A stretch of DNA of 64,000 nt from Camellia lanceoleosa (Eukaryota; Streptophyta; Magnoliopsida; Ericales; Theaceae), in NCBI GenBank assembly GCA_025200525.1, contig CM045762.1:126919752-126983751 (forward strand). The letters run 5' to 3'. Shown here one piece after another: positions 54,125 to 64,000 of the stretch (positions are counted from its first letter, which is position 1; each line of letters opens with the position of its first letter). The notes under the pieces are model-generated. The model was not told where the DNA came from. It was given only the letters and a program-made list of their open reading frames with translations, and ran no database searches. Both the position numbers and the translations under genes were made by a program.

Positions 54125-55189
54125 ACTTGGCCGGGGTAGGCGGGAGAATGACCTTATCATCAATCAAATCTTGCACTTCATGACGAAGGCGGAAACAACC
54201 GGTCTTGTGTGGACCGGTTTCTCGGTGGTACGACAAAGACACGAGAGCGTCATGTTTAGCCGAACGGGATGCGGGAGAGGCCGCGGCTCAAGAGGTGTAA
54301 GATGCCCCTTTTTAGCCAAAATTAGAAGTGCCCTAGACAAAGGCATGTAGAGAGGATGAAAGACTCGGCGCCCTCGAGCCAGATACCTTGAAGTCTGGGA
54401 ATTCTCGCTAGACACGCTAGCAAAAGGATCGGCAGTGACCTTGGATTTCGGTCTTTCCGGATCACGGGGTTGGGAGCGAAGAAACCGCTTCCGCATGACG
54501 GGCCTATCCCGCTTTTTGGTGGCTTGTATCGCCTGTGGCCGAGTGGAGAAAACATCATCCACGATCTTGGTTATGACCATGAGCATCTGTTGCTTACTTA
54601 TCCCCCCGGCTTTCAAAGCCTCGACTACCCACAGCAGTCGTTCAATGGGATCGGCGTCCGCCTTCATCTTGTTCCTGCCCCTGGCTTCAGCCTGATCGAA
54701 GGCCTGGGTTGGTGCTGATATGACATGGTTATAATTGGAGGCCATCTCCGGTTGACTAAGCTCGATCACAATCTGCCCCAATAGCGGAGGCTCTTGTGGT
54801 ACAACACTTTTAGCGTATGGTGCGGCTGGTGGCGAAATTGATATCCCGTAAGCAAGATCTGCCACGGACCCCTGGAGGTCACCTATCATCCCCATCAATT
54901 CAAATGTGGTGGGCTCACGAGCCTGGTACAACTGGGGGATCCAAACCGGGTGCGTCGCAGGCGACCTGGGCGAATGTGGTACATCGACATCGGTCCCACT
55001 TTGCAGAGTGAGTCCTTGGTCCAACGCGGCTGTCATAACCACGATCTCTTCTGAATTCTGTACCATGATAAGTCCACTGCTCTGAATGGTGACTAACGGA
55101 TCAGATAGCTGCCTTGCCTTAGCAAAGGGAGAACACTGACTGTTCTGAATCAACTCTCTAAACCTTGTAAGGAAGAAAGCAAACAGCAT
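54095..55189 (-). pseudogene. gag: Tat-B gag-like frame, capsid core missing
   Basis: 341 open codons from 55189, the likely functional start being an internal Met near residue 42 (MVQNSEEIVVMTAALDQG). The C-terminal part matches Tat-A gag: MPLSRALLILAKKGHLTPLE followed by PRPLPH. A one-base shift then moves the matching FRLRHEVQDLIDDKVILPP to another frame, ending at about 54095. The central capsid core seen in Tat-A (QYSYNTQIEITT, FVTRWRAKA) is absent and replaced by a basic segment (KKRDRPVMRKRFLRSQPRDP). This leaves a gag tail with an unfamiliar N-terminal two thirds. Confidence 0.65.
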
Positions 55190-55800
55190 TTCGGCCCAAA
55201 TGGATCAAACATGTGTGGCGAACAATCAGACTTTCTACCACCGACCACTGTTTTCCCAAAATCACTGTCCCCAAAGACTGAATCTGATACCCGCAGATAA
55301 CTGATTCTCAAAACACTGACTGATACCCGCAGGCCTGATGCCCAAACTTGTAAACTGATACATGCATTTCCCTGTAGAGACATACTCTAACAGCACATAA
55401 CAGATAAGTGAGAGCTAAAACACCCCTATGTTTGGAGTAGGGTTTCCCTGTCCTATTTTGTCAGGAGCTAGGGTTTCACTATGCACGCAGCAGTTTCAAA
55501 CAACCTATCGGGTAAGCAACATGTCCTAGTTTGGAATGGTCACTACGGATTTCAATATGTACTAGGTCGAATGGTCAAAAGGGTGCCCCAGTAAAACCGG
55601 GATTTGTGTTCCCATACTAGCAGAGCCCACAACTGGTCAGCCTTATGGTCATGCCTTGAAAAGATAAGCCTCCGGCAAACCGTTCAGGAATAGCAGATGG
55701 CAAACACGATGTCCTAGGAGCACCAATGCACATGCAATGCAAAGAAACACATAAGTGTGAACAAAACAAGATATCATGAGTTCGAGTCAAGTTCTCTAAC
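55190..55800 (-). other. Tat-B untranslated leader
   Basis: Between the primer site and gag. It is closely related to the Tat-A leader at 60860-61409, sharing TGATACCCGCAG, ACTGATACATGCATTT-like and CTATTTTGTCAGGAGCTAGG stretches. No open frame of note. Confidence 0.65.
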
Positions 55801-55818
55801 TCCCCAACAGAGTCGGCA
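55801..55818 (-). promoter_or_regulatory. Primer binding site of Tat-B (tRNA-Arg type)
   Basis: TGCCGACTCTGTTGGGGA on the minus strand, five bases after the 5' LTR end. It is the Tat-A site with two changes. Complementary to the 3' end of plant tRNA-Arg, as is usual in the Tat lineage. Confidence 0.65.
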
Positions 55819-58430
55819 AAAACTGTAACAAGCCCGCGAGGGACCTCAATGGTGTTACAGTTCGGACTCGATTTGTCACGGTTCTTAATCTTGAACCAAA
55901 GAGTCCAAATCCGGCAAATCGTTTTGAGAAAAACAGATTTTTAGAAAAGAAGTGTCAAACATGGACTGTTTTGCCAGATACAGAGCCGCCACCTAAATAT
56001 TTTATTTTTGGGGAAATTTAGGAAACCATGACTCATTTGCCTAAGGCCACATGTCCGTCATCACCAAAGTTGCCTCGGCTCGGGAACTTGGGTACGATTG
56101 GGGAAGGTCACTTCGTGAGCACCCCCGCTCGCCCGATCAAAGATCGGCCTCTACTAACCATGATATCTAGTTTTGAAAACATTATGTGTCCTTATTCCAG
56201 TTATTAGCCTAGATTTACTATGTGATGCACACAGCATACAAGTATAGACTAAATCGCCTAATTTGGAACAAAACATTGCATATCCGTTTGTTTGGAAAAT
56301 GTTTGAAAATTGCTACTCGCAAGTAGGCTAAAACGCGGATTTCAATGAATTACCCCAATTCAAGTAATCCAACCTTCACCCACAGGCACTCAGGCAGTTA
56401 TATCAACTAAGCATTTAGCCACATGGTAAGCATGTTGTCATGTTAACATTCACACTCATGCGAGATACTAAAGCATAAATACTTACATCGTACTCCGAGC
56501 CAAAATAGAAATCAGTTAGAAATCAATGCATGATCCTAACTATACAGAAATGCCTAATGCAACACATGCAAAATGCAACTATAGCAGGCTCGGCTATTCT
56601 AGACATGGCATGTGAAATGCTACAGCTAACACATATTCAATTTGAAATTGAAATTCAAATGCAGTTAGTATGATGCGCCGAGCCCGGTGCATGCAAAATA
56701 GATGAATGAATGTAAACATGCGATCATACTGTATGCTAATTTAAGTATGCCCTAATCTAACCATCATAAGCGGTTAAATAAAAGGGAGAAAGAAAGGGGA
56801 TTGGAAGACATGCACACACGCACGCACCCTTATTACAACAATTGTCCCTCACTCGGAGGGTCCGAAAGAATAATACAGTCCCAAATAAATACAGTCCGAA
56901 TAAATAATATAAAATCCTAATTAATTAACAAATTAATCTAGGAAAGCAATAAATTGGCATGCAAGCCAGGGACCACCTCAGCTCTGATCCAGATGATGAA
57001 TGATACATATTCAGGTTGCCTTGTGCGGAAATCTACTGCGATGCCCCAATTAGCCTCTGTTTGTAATTGTTCTTGGAATGCGTGCCAAGCTCCGGAAGGC
57101 TGCTGATTCTTGATTTGCTGCAACAGAGAGCAACAAAGGGGCATGGCAAAGTATTTTCACACATGTATGCATGACTACTCTTCAAGGAGTGTAGTCCTCG
57201 ATCCTCGTGGTACAAATCACGCATATTGATGCATGATGGCCGAGGAATCGAATTGCATGACTCGATGTGAAATGAATGTACATGTAAAGCAAGTAAAGCC
57301 TAGAACTCTATCATGAATCATCAAGAGCTTCGGCGACCGAGAATTGAGATGCATTCCATCACTTGAAGTATGAAATACCCCTCGTTTCCCGTGCTCGAAT
57401 TAACGTTTAACCCGAACAATGCAATACATAAGCATGGCAAACATGCAATATGGACTAAGTACGCAAACATGCAACTAAACCAAACATGCGACAAGCATAT
57501 GAACATAATGTGAGGCGACAACCTTGGATAATCATGGCAAAATGCAATGTGAACATGCGAGCATGCGAGGCATGTAAAGCTAAGCAAGTATGCAATGACA
57601 TACTATGTGTAACAAGCATGCGACAACATGGTAAAACGGGCTTACACCAACATGGACAGCTCTCAACTAGGTCCAAATTAGTAGCCATTAGATGAAAATG
57701 AGACACTCGAAATGCGTGCGCACATGCACGCAAACCGAGGACCGAACCTAAGGCATGAATGCCACTCTACCAAAGCATGGTAAGGCATGGAACATGGTAT
57801 GCAAACATGCAAATTTTAGCACTCAAACATGATACTAAACAGCCCCGAAACATGGCAACATGGCACCTGATGCATGAGATGCACCCCGAAATGCAAAACT
57901 AGGCACATAGAATGACTTACAGCTATACAAAGCATGCATTATTGGACTATGAAGTCTAAAGAAGGAACCAAGACAGTCCCAAAATATGGACTTTTCCAGT
58001 TTAAAGCAAGGCCAAAAAGTGCTAACAAGATGGACTAAATTAGCATGCGAATTTGACTTGCAAACATGGTTTACATGGAAAATATATGATGCAAGTGAGA
58101 ACTCATCAAACCAGCAAAAATCAGTGAATAAACCATGTGAAAATCGGCCCAAATAACCATGGAAATGCAGCCAATGCATACCAAAATGAGGGGCTCCTTT
58201 AGAGGGCCATGCAAGGAGTTATTAGGCACATACAAGATAGACAAGTTGCATGACATATACAACTCTGAAAATCAAAAATGGTAGTCCTAAAACTCACAAA
58301 ATTGGCCTCAAAATCAGTCAACAAGGCATGCAAGATGGGGGCCCTTTAGAAGACCAAAATGGCCATCAAGCAAGTCAAGGTGAGAGGGGGTTACCCCCCT
58401 CTAATTTGGAGGCTCAAAATAGGGTCTTAG

Positions 58431-58458
58431 CCACTGAAAATACACTGGATTTCAGTGG
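58431..58458 (-). other. LTR leader hairpin, Tat-B 5' LTR copy
   Basis: CCACTGAAAATACACTGGA and TTTCAGTGG; stem as in the other copies, one loop base changed. Confidence 0.6.
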
Positions 58459-59402
58459 CTAGAAGGCCAAACAAGGCATGCAACAATAGCTTTGGCTTAA
58501 GGCTCAAAACAAGAGGCAACTAAGCATACTAGATAGCATATAACCTCAGATAAGAAAATGCCCTTAATCAAACATGGAGAGGGCCTCAAAAAAAAAACTT
58601 TTTACAATTTACAACATACTTCAAAAATGAACACAAATAGGGCTAATCTATCATGTAAAAATGGCCCTAAAAGTGAGAATAGAGACAAGGGGTAGTAGCC
58701 GACCCCAAACAGCCAGGAGCCCTTCAACAAAGTTGAATAGGGGCTCAAAATAAGGCACTTCACAGTTTACATCAAACCACGAAAATAAACACAAGTAGGC
58801 CTAAACTAGCATGCAAGAAAAGGGCCTAAAAGAGGGGTAAAGAGGCAAGTGGTAGTAAATGACCTCAAACAGAGGATAGCCCTTCAACAAAGTTGAAGAA
58901 GGGCTCAAAAAAAGCCACTTTAAAGTTTACATCAAAGCTCAAAACAGTTCACAAATAAGCCTAAAATACTATGCAAAAATAGGCCTAAAAGAAAGTTAAA
59001 GAGGCAAGTGATGGAAGGAGGTCTCAAACAGAGAAAGACCCTTAATCAAACATGAAAAGGGGCTCAAAATATGATTATTTTCAGTTAGGGTTAGAGCCCA
59101 AAAATGCTTTCAAGCAAGGCTTATAAATGAAACAAAAAAATGCTAGTTTAGGGGAAAAGTGTACTTACCCTTGAAGAACAAGTCTTTAGCAGCCTTTTGG
59201 TCCAAAAATCTGAGCTTCTAGCCTCTGAAGATGAGCCTCAAGGTGTTTGAATGGAGGATGGAGGTCTTGTGCTATGAGGTGTAGTGCAAAAATGCAAAGA
59301 AATCCAACTTCCAAGCTCTAACCACAAGCAATATAGAGAGAGAGAGATGGATTTTTGCCCTCCAAAATCTCAGAACCTGGTGTAAGGAAGAAGCCCCTTG
59401 CT

Positions 59403-59408
59403 TATATA
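59403..59408 (-). promoter_or_regulatory. TATA box of the Tat-B 5' LTR
   Basis: TCTATATAAGC on the minus strand; this is the LTR that would drive the Tat-B genomic RNA. Confidence 0.6.
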
Positions 59409-59457
59409 GAGCAATGTAAGGGTAAAGCTTCTTGAACAAGCTTCCAAAGGCTTTGAT

Positions 59458-59481
59458 CCCTCCATACACGTGTATGGAGGG
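59458..59481. promoter_or_regulatory. 24-bp G-box palindrome, Tat-B 5' LTR
   Basis: Identical to the copy at 48609-48632, 50 bases upstream of the TATA box. Confidence 0.7.
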
Positions 59482-59837
59482 CAGATATGAGGAATCCAGC
59501 TGGTACAAAATATCTGCCCGGAAACTAGCTGAGAAATGAGGGTGCCGCCATCAAGAATGGCCAGGTTACACCGATGGCGGCGGTGCTCACCAGTGGCCGG
59601 CATGGGCAAAGCCATGGCCGGCAGTGCCATGCCTATGGCCGGCAATGCACTAGGAGGGCCACTCTGACAGGACCTAGTCAGGGTCCAAAAATGAGGCAAA
59701 AGGATCTGTGGTCAGGAAACTCGAACCGATGACGCTCGTTCGCCATGATCGAATGTCAAGTAGTAATCGAACCAGTTGTTGGGTGTACCTACAAGCACAA
59801 CCAAGTCTTGAGGACGGTCAAAAATGGGGTGTCTACA

Positions 59838-60720
59838 CACCCGATAGGGTCCGGCCGAATAGAGACAGCTTCTGCAGTCTGGTGAGGCCCATTGGCCTTA
59901 AAATATCTGAAAACAATCTCAGGTGCACCATGGGATCCCCAGATCCATCAAATCGGTCGATATGCGACATCTTGAATCTGTCCTGCAGCGTCACAGCTGC
60001 ATCGGTATATCCATCTTCAATGTCAGGGATGGTCTTGACTCCCTGGGATCTCTTGAATAGCTTTTCAAGCTTGCTCAATTTCAATGCTGTGGGATCTGTT
60101 TCGAACTCCAAGGGGGAGTCCGGTAGGTTGGTGGGCGTTTTGGATAACTAGGGAAGGATCTGGGGTTGGATCGGGGGTGGAGCCGGCCCTATTGGAACAT
60201 CTGTATCCCCTTGGATATTTTGGACGTTTGGTGTCTCCTCAAGTATCGGAACCCTTGGTGGAGGAGGAGCTTGATGTGAAGCAGATGCCCCGACTTGCTG
60301 TAGCCTTGTGATTAACTCTGCTTGTTCCGTCATAACTGTAGCCTGTTGTTTGGCGAACTCCGCCTATCGGACAACGTCTTGCTGCATAGTTTTCATGCTC
60401 TCCTAAAGCTGGCGCACCATCTCCTCTAAACTTGCCATACTATTCTGATCTAGCTGTATTACCGGTATATGTTCCCTCTCTGCAGGAGAAATAGGACTCT
60501 GATTCCTACTATATCTAGGCGGGGTGGACGAAGCCCTCTGAACTGTTTGTTGAACTGATATCTTCTGCCTAACTGCCCTCCGTCTAGTAACCGGGGGTAG
60601 AGAATGACACACTGGTTGTCCGTCTACCAGATTCTCAGATCGATGGAGTCGACGACCTCTTGTCCAGAGTGCTTGGGGAATATCTACGGGGTTAGAAGCA
60701 ATCGCGCTAAACTACCTAGC
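59838..60720 (-). pseudogene. gag: Tat-A gag, N-terminal half
   Basis: The frame runs from about 60720 to the Tat-B insertion, with in-frame TAGs near 60396, 60357 and 60147; all three fit CAG to TAG. It has a basic start (VTRRRAVRQKISVQQTVQR), a glutamine/proline-rich middle (QQVGASASHQAPPPPRVPIL), then the capsid entry (MSHIDRFDGSGDPMVHLRLF) ending LSLFGRTLSGV at the target duplicate CACCC (59838-59842). The capsid continues in phase at 44903. The exact start codon is not clear. Confidence 0.85.
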
Positions 60721-61409
60721 AAAAAGATAAATAAAGCGATAATAAGGAAATAAAACAATAAGATAAATGGACAGCATAACAGCATAAAATAAACACACAA
60801 CACACAGTTGGGTATCACAACACACTGCCGATAAGCTGAATACACTGTTCCTCAATCACTGATCACTGTTTCCAAATTATTGCCCCCAAGTCTGAATCTG
60901 ATACCCATAGATAACTGATTTCCGAAACACTGGTGCCCGCAGGCCTGATGCCCAAACTTGCAAACTGATATGTATATTCCTTGTAGAGATACACTCTAAA
61001 AGCACGTAGCAAGTAAAAGAGAGCCAAAACACCCCTACGTTGGGGTAGGGTTTCCCTGTCCTATTTTGTCAGGAGCTAGGGTTTCACTATGCATGCAGCG
61101 GTTTCAAACAACCTATATCGGGTAAGCAACCTGTCCTAGTTTGGAATGGTCAGTATGGATTCCGAATATGCACTAGGTCGAATGGTCAAAAGGGTGCCTC
61201 GGTAAAACCGGGGTTTGTGTTCTATATCGGGCAGAGCCAGAACCGGCCAAATTTTATGGCATGCTTTGACAAAGTCAAGCCTCCGGCAAATCGCTCAGGA
61301 ATAGCAGATGACCAACACGGTGTCCTAGGCGCACCAATGCAGCAATGCAAAGAAACACATAAGTGAAATCAAAACAAGATATCACGAGTTCGAGTCAAGC
61401 TCTCTAAAG
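60721..61409 (-). other. Tat-A untranslated leader
   Basis: Non-coding sequence between primer site and gag, homologous to the Tat-B leader; A-rich near gag. Nothing else is seen. Confidence 0.6.
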
Positions 61410-61427
61410 TCCCCAGCAGAGTCGCCA
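61410..61427 (-). promoter_or_regulatory. Primer binding site of Tat-A (tRNA-Arg)
   Basis: TGGCGACTCTGCTGGGGA on the minus strand, five bases after the LTR end. It complements the 3' end of a tRNA whose tail would read TCCCCAGCAGAGTCGCCA, the type found in plant tRNA-Arg(ACG). Confidence 0.75.
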
Positions 61428-61432
61428 GAAAC

Positions 61433-64000
61433 TGTAGACGCGCCTCGCGTGAGGGCCTCCGTGCTACAATTCGAACTCAAATTGTCACGGTTCTTAATCT
61501 GAACCAAAGAGTCCAAATTCGGCAAATCGTTTTGAGAAAATAGATTTTTAGAAAAGAAGTACCAAACATGGATTGCTTTGCCAGATACAGAGTCGCTACC
61601 TAAATATTTTATTTTGGGAAATTTAGGAAACCCTGACTCGTTTGCCAAAGGCCACGTGTCCGTCATCACCAAAGTTGCCTCGGCTCGGGAACTTGGGTAC
61701 GATTGGGGAAGGTCAGCTATGAGCACCCCCTCTCGCCCGATCCGAAAATCGACCTCTACTAATCATGATATCTTGTTTTGAAAACATTATGTGTTCTTAT
61801 TCCGGTTAATTAGCTAGTCTTACTATGTGATGCGCACAGCAAATAAGTATAGACTAAGTCACCTAAATTGGAACAGAACATTTCATGTTTGTTTGTTTGA
61901 AAATGGTTTGATGGTGCTACCCGTAAGTAGGCTAAGACATGAATTTGCCACCCTCAAGTGGGCTTAGAAAATATGGTTTTGCCGCTCTCAAGTGGGCTTA
62001 AAACTCGCATTCAATGCATTGCTCCAATTTAAGTAACCCAACCTTCACCCACAAGCATTCATGCAGTTATATCACATAAGCACATAGCCTCATGGTAAGC
62101 ATGCTATCATGGCAACACTCACACTCATGCAAAGATGCAAAAACATAAATGCTTACCGAGTACTCCAAGCCAAAATAGAAACTAGTTAGTAATCATATGC
62201 ATGATCCTAGTTCATGTTAAGATGGCTAATGCAACACATGCAAGATGCAACTATGATTGGCTCGGCTATTCTAAGATGGCATATGATGATGCTACAACTA
62301 ACACGTATTCAACTTGGAATTGAAATACGATGCAGTTAGTATGATACGCCGAGCCCGGTGCATGCAAGACAAATGTATGGATGCACTCATGCATAGCATA
62401 AGGTATGCTAAGTTAAATATGCCCTAATACTAACCATTGAAAGCAGGTAAGTAAAAGGGAGGAAGAAGTGGGGGTTGGAAGACATACACACACTCACACA
62501 CACTTATTACACAATTGCCCTCGCTCGAAGGGCCCAAATAAATATTACACAACCAAATGAATGCTGCTAAATTGATTATTACAGAACTTCTAATTAATTA
62601 ACAAATTAAATGTAGAAAGAAGGTGGCCACAGCCCTGCCTCGGAATGCGGGAATGATGCATGCTCGACTCGCCCCCGCTTGGAAACCCGTGCCATGCCAC
62701 TGTTGCCTCTGTTTACACTACCTTGCTCCCCTGAAAATTCTGAAAGTCCCCAGACCCATTTTGAATCACCCTTGGAGTGCTCTGGGGTGTCACCGGCCAC
62801 AATTCAAGTTTACTGGCCATGGGGATGGGCTTATCGGCCAAAAATTACACCACTGACTAGTAATTGATGGTCGGTTGGCACTATATGTGGCCGGCCGGCC
62901 ATTTCTTCTTGCAGAAACCTGTTTTTGACAGCAGCAGAGGGCAGACAGTGCATGGCAAGGAAATTCAAAGGAATGTATGCATGGCCACTCTCCGAATCAT
63001 GTAATGGACTCAAGGGAGTGTGGCCCTCGACCCTCGGGCCATCAATTGCGCATTTCGATGCATGATGGCCTAAGAAGCCAAGTTGCAAATCAATGTAAAT
63101 GCATGCAAACTAAACAAATGAGTGCCAACAACCTATCATGTTGAGATCAAGGGCATTGGCGACCGAGGGTTGAGGCGTGTTTCGTCACTTTGAGTACGAA
63201 CACACCTTACCCCTCATGCTTGGTTTGACACCCCAAACCAAACAAAATGCTATGCAAGTGTGCAATGTACCTCACATATGCGATATGAAACTAAGTAAGC
63301 AAGGCATGCCAAATGCAATGCAACCTAATATGCAAATGTGCAATGCGCTAATCATATAAGAGGCAATGCAATGCAATCTAATATGTAATGCAAACATAGT
63401 ATAATGCAAGCATGTAATTAGAGACAATAGGTCAAACATACAACTATGCACCAAAGAGGGACTTAAACTGAAGTGAGAGGGCTCAGCCATGCCCCAAAAC
63501 AGTGGCCAAAAATAATGCAAAGGGTGGACAAATGCTCATGCAAACATGCATACCAATGGGCCTAAGACTAAGGCATGAACAAGGAACATTCCACTACAAC
63601 TATCATGACCACACATGGCATAGGCTAAGCAACCAAAAACAGAGTTTTAATGTAGCAAAATACACCCCAAAACCCACATGAATGTCAGCCCAAATGACTC
63701 AAACAAAAAGGCATACACTAAGGCCTAAACATGGAGCATAAGACCACATCTCATCAAGGCATTAAAAGGGTAACAAATGCGAGCATGTTAGCACAAAACA
63801 TGGACTAAAATGACATCATAAGTGATTCCAAATCACTGAAGTAGGCCAACTCAAGCATGCTCACGACTCACACACCCGATGCCAACATGCTAGAATGCAA
63901 AAGGGCTATACAAAGCATGAAATGCATGACCAAACCAACACCTAACAAACCTCAAGTATGGCAAAATATGACTAAAAACTTCACATAGCTAGGCAAAAAT
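61433..64000 (-). repeat. Tat-A 5' LTR, cut by the window edge
   Basis: Begins TGTAGACGCGCC on the plus strand and runs colinear with 25253-27818. By eye the first 315 bases differ at about 15 sites, nearly all transitions. The U3 part with the promoter lies beyond 64000. Confidence 0.9.

Larger units (their letters stand above)
44904..59837 (-). mobile_element. Nested Tat-type element 'Tat-B' (14.9 kb), coding-poor
   Basis: Two LTRs (44904-48998 and 55824-59837), a primer site next to the 5' LTR, a purine tract next to the 3' LTR, and CACCT/CACCC target duplicates. The internal part is only 6.8 kb. It holds an unusual gag-like frame, scraps of RT and RNase H, the post-integrase motif pair, a remnant of the antisense gene with its intron, and four minisatellite arrays. 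Protease and integrase are not recognisable. It could not move unaided, so it is a non-autonomous relative of Tat-A that probably used Tat-A-type proteins. Confidence 0.88.
55824..59837 (-). repeat. Tat-B 5' LTR (4014 bp)
   Basis: Plus-strand ends TGTAACAAGCCC and GGTGTCTACA. It carries the leader hairpin (58431-58458), 159-bp-type repeats (58640-59130), a TATATA box (59403-59408), the G-box palindrome (59458-59481) and GGCCGGC motifs (59540-59645). Confidence 0.93.
25253..64000 (-). mobile_element. Tat-type Ty3/gypsy retrotransposon 'Tat-A', with nested insertions
   Basis: On the minus strand: 5' LTR (61433 to beyond 64000), tRNA-Arg primer site, leader, gag, protease, RT, RNase H, archaeal-type RNase H, integrase, an opposite-strand spliced gene, a minisatellite, polypurine tract (33936-33950), and 3' LTR (25253-33935). 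Two later insertions sit in it: Tat-B in gag (44904-59837) and a solo LTR in the 3' LTR (28045-32730). Without these it would be about 19 kb up to the window edge. The 3' LTR start and the 5' LTR start both read T(G/A)TAGACGCGCC, pairing them as one element. It lies in the copia leader. Confidence 0.88.

Overview
The window is plant nuclear DNA, very probably from a dicot, and is made almost entirely of LTR retrotransposons stacked inside one another. I see no intact host gene, rRNA, tRNA or CRISPR array. The evidence for a plant is Ty3/gypsy elements of the Tat/Ogre type (a second, archaeal-type RNase H between RNase H and integrase; a tRNA-Arg primer site; minisatellites in the 3' untranslated part), a Ty1/copia element, hAT-type MITEs, and captured genes of the plant mobile domain type with short GT-AG introns.

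Layout. (1) 1-12038, plus strand: the 3' part of a Tat-type element ('Tat-1'), from late gag to a 774-bp 3' LTR. Between integrase and LTR it carries two genes on the opposite strand: a spliced plant-mobile-domain gene (8865 down to 5301) and a second, unrecognised gene (11223 down to 9784). (2) 12039-15384: AT-rich spacer with two hAT-like MITEs that have 8-bp target duplications, one possible further MITE, and an (AAT)n/(ATT)n palindrome. (3) 15385-25252, minus strand: a Ty1/copia element, with intact RT-RNase H, broken integrase and an internally deleted gag. Its 3' LTR is split by a 4.15-kb solo LTR (15419-19564, perfect CCCCG target duplication). (4) 25253 to beyond 64000, minus strand: a large Tat-type element ('Tat-A') with about 4-kb LTRs. 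Its 3' LTR is split by a 4.69-kb solo LTR (28045-32730). Its gag is split by a second complete but coding-poor element of the same family, 'Tat-B' (44904-59837). Tat-A also carries a spliced antisense gene between integrase and 3' LTR (plus strand, about 35940-37331), and Tat-B keeps the intron and scraps of the same gene.

The nesting is supported by 5-bp target duplications, by the gag reading frame resuming across Tat-B, and by LTR length arithmetic: the two halves of the Tat-A 3' LTR sum to about 3.99 kb, against 4.01-4.10 kb for the LTRs of Tat-B. Insertion order is therefore copia, then Tat-A, then Tat-B and the inner solo LTR; the solo LTR in the copia LTR also came after copia.

Almost every retroelement reading frame is broken, mostly by single transitions that make stop codons (CAG or CAA to TAG or TAA, CGA to TGA, TGG to TAG or TGA), as expected for methylated, silenced repeats. 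The least ordinary content is (a) host-type, intron-containing genes in antisense inside both Tat lineages, (b) promoter-proximal G-box palindromes and GGCCGGC clusters in the long LTRs, and (c) palindrome-based minisatellites in the 3' regions. All family assignments come from motifs read by eye; no database search was run.
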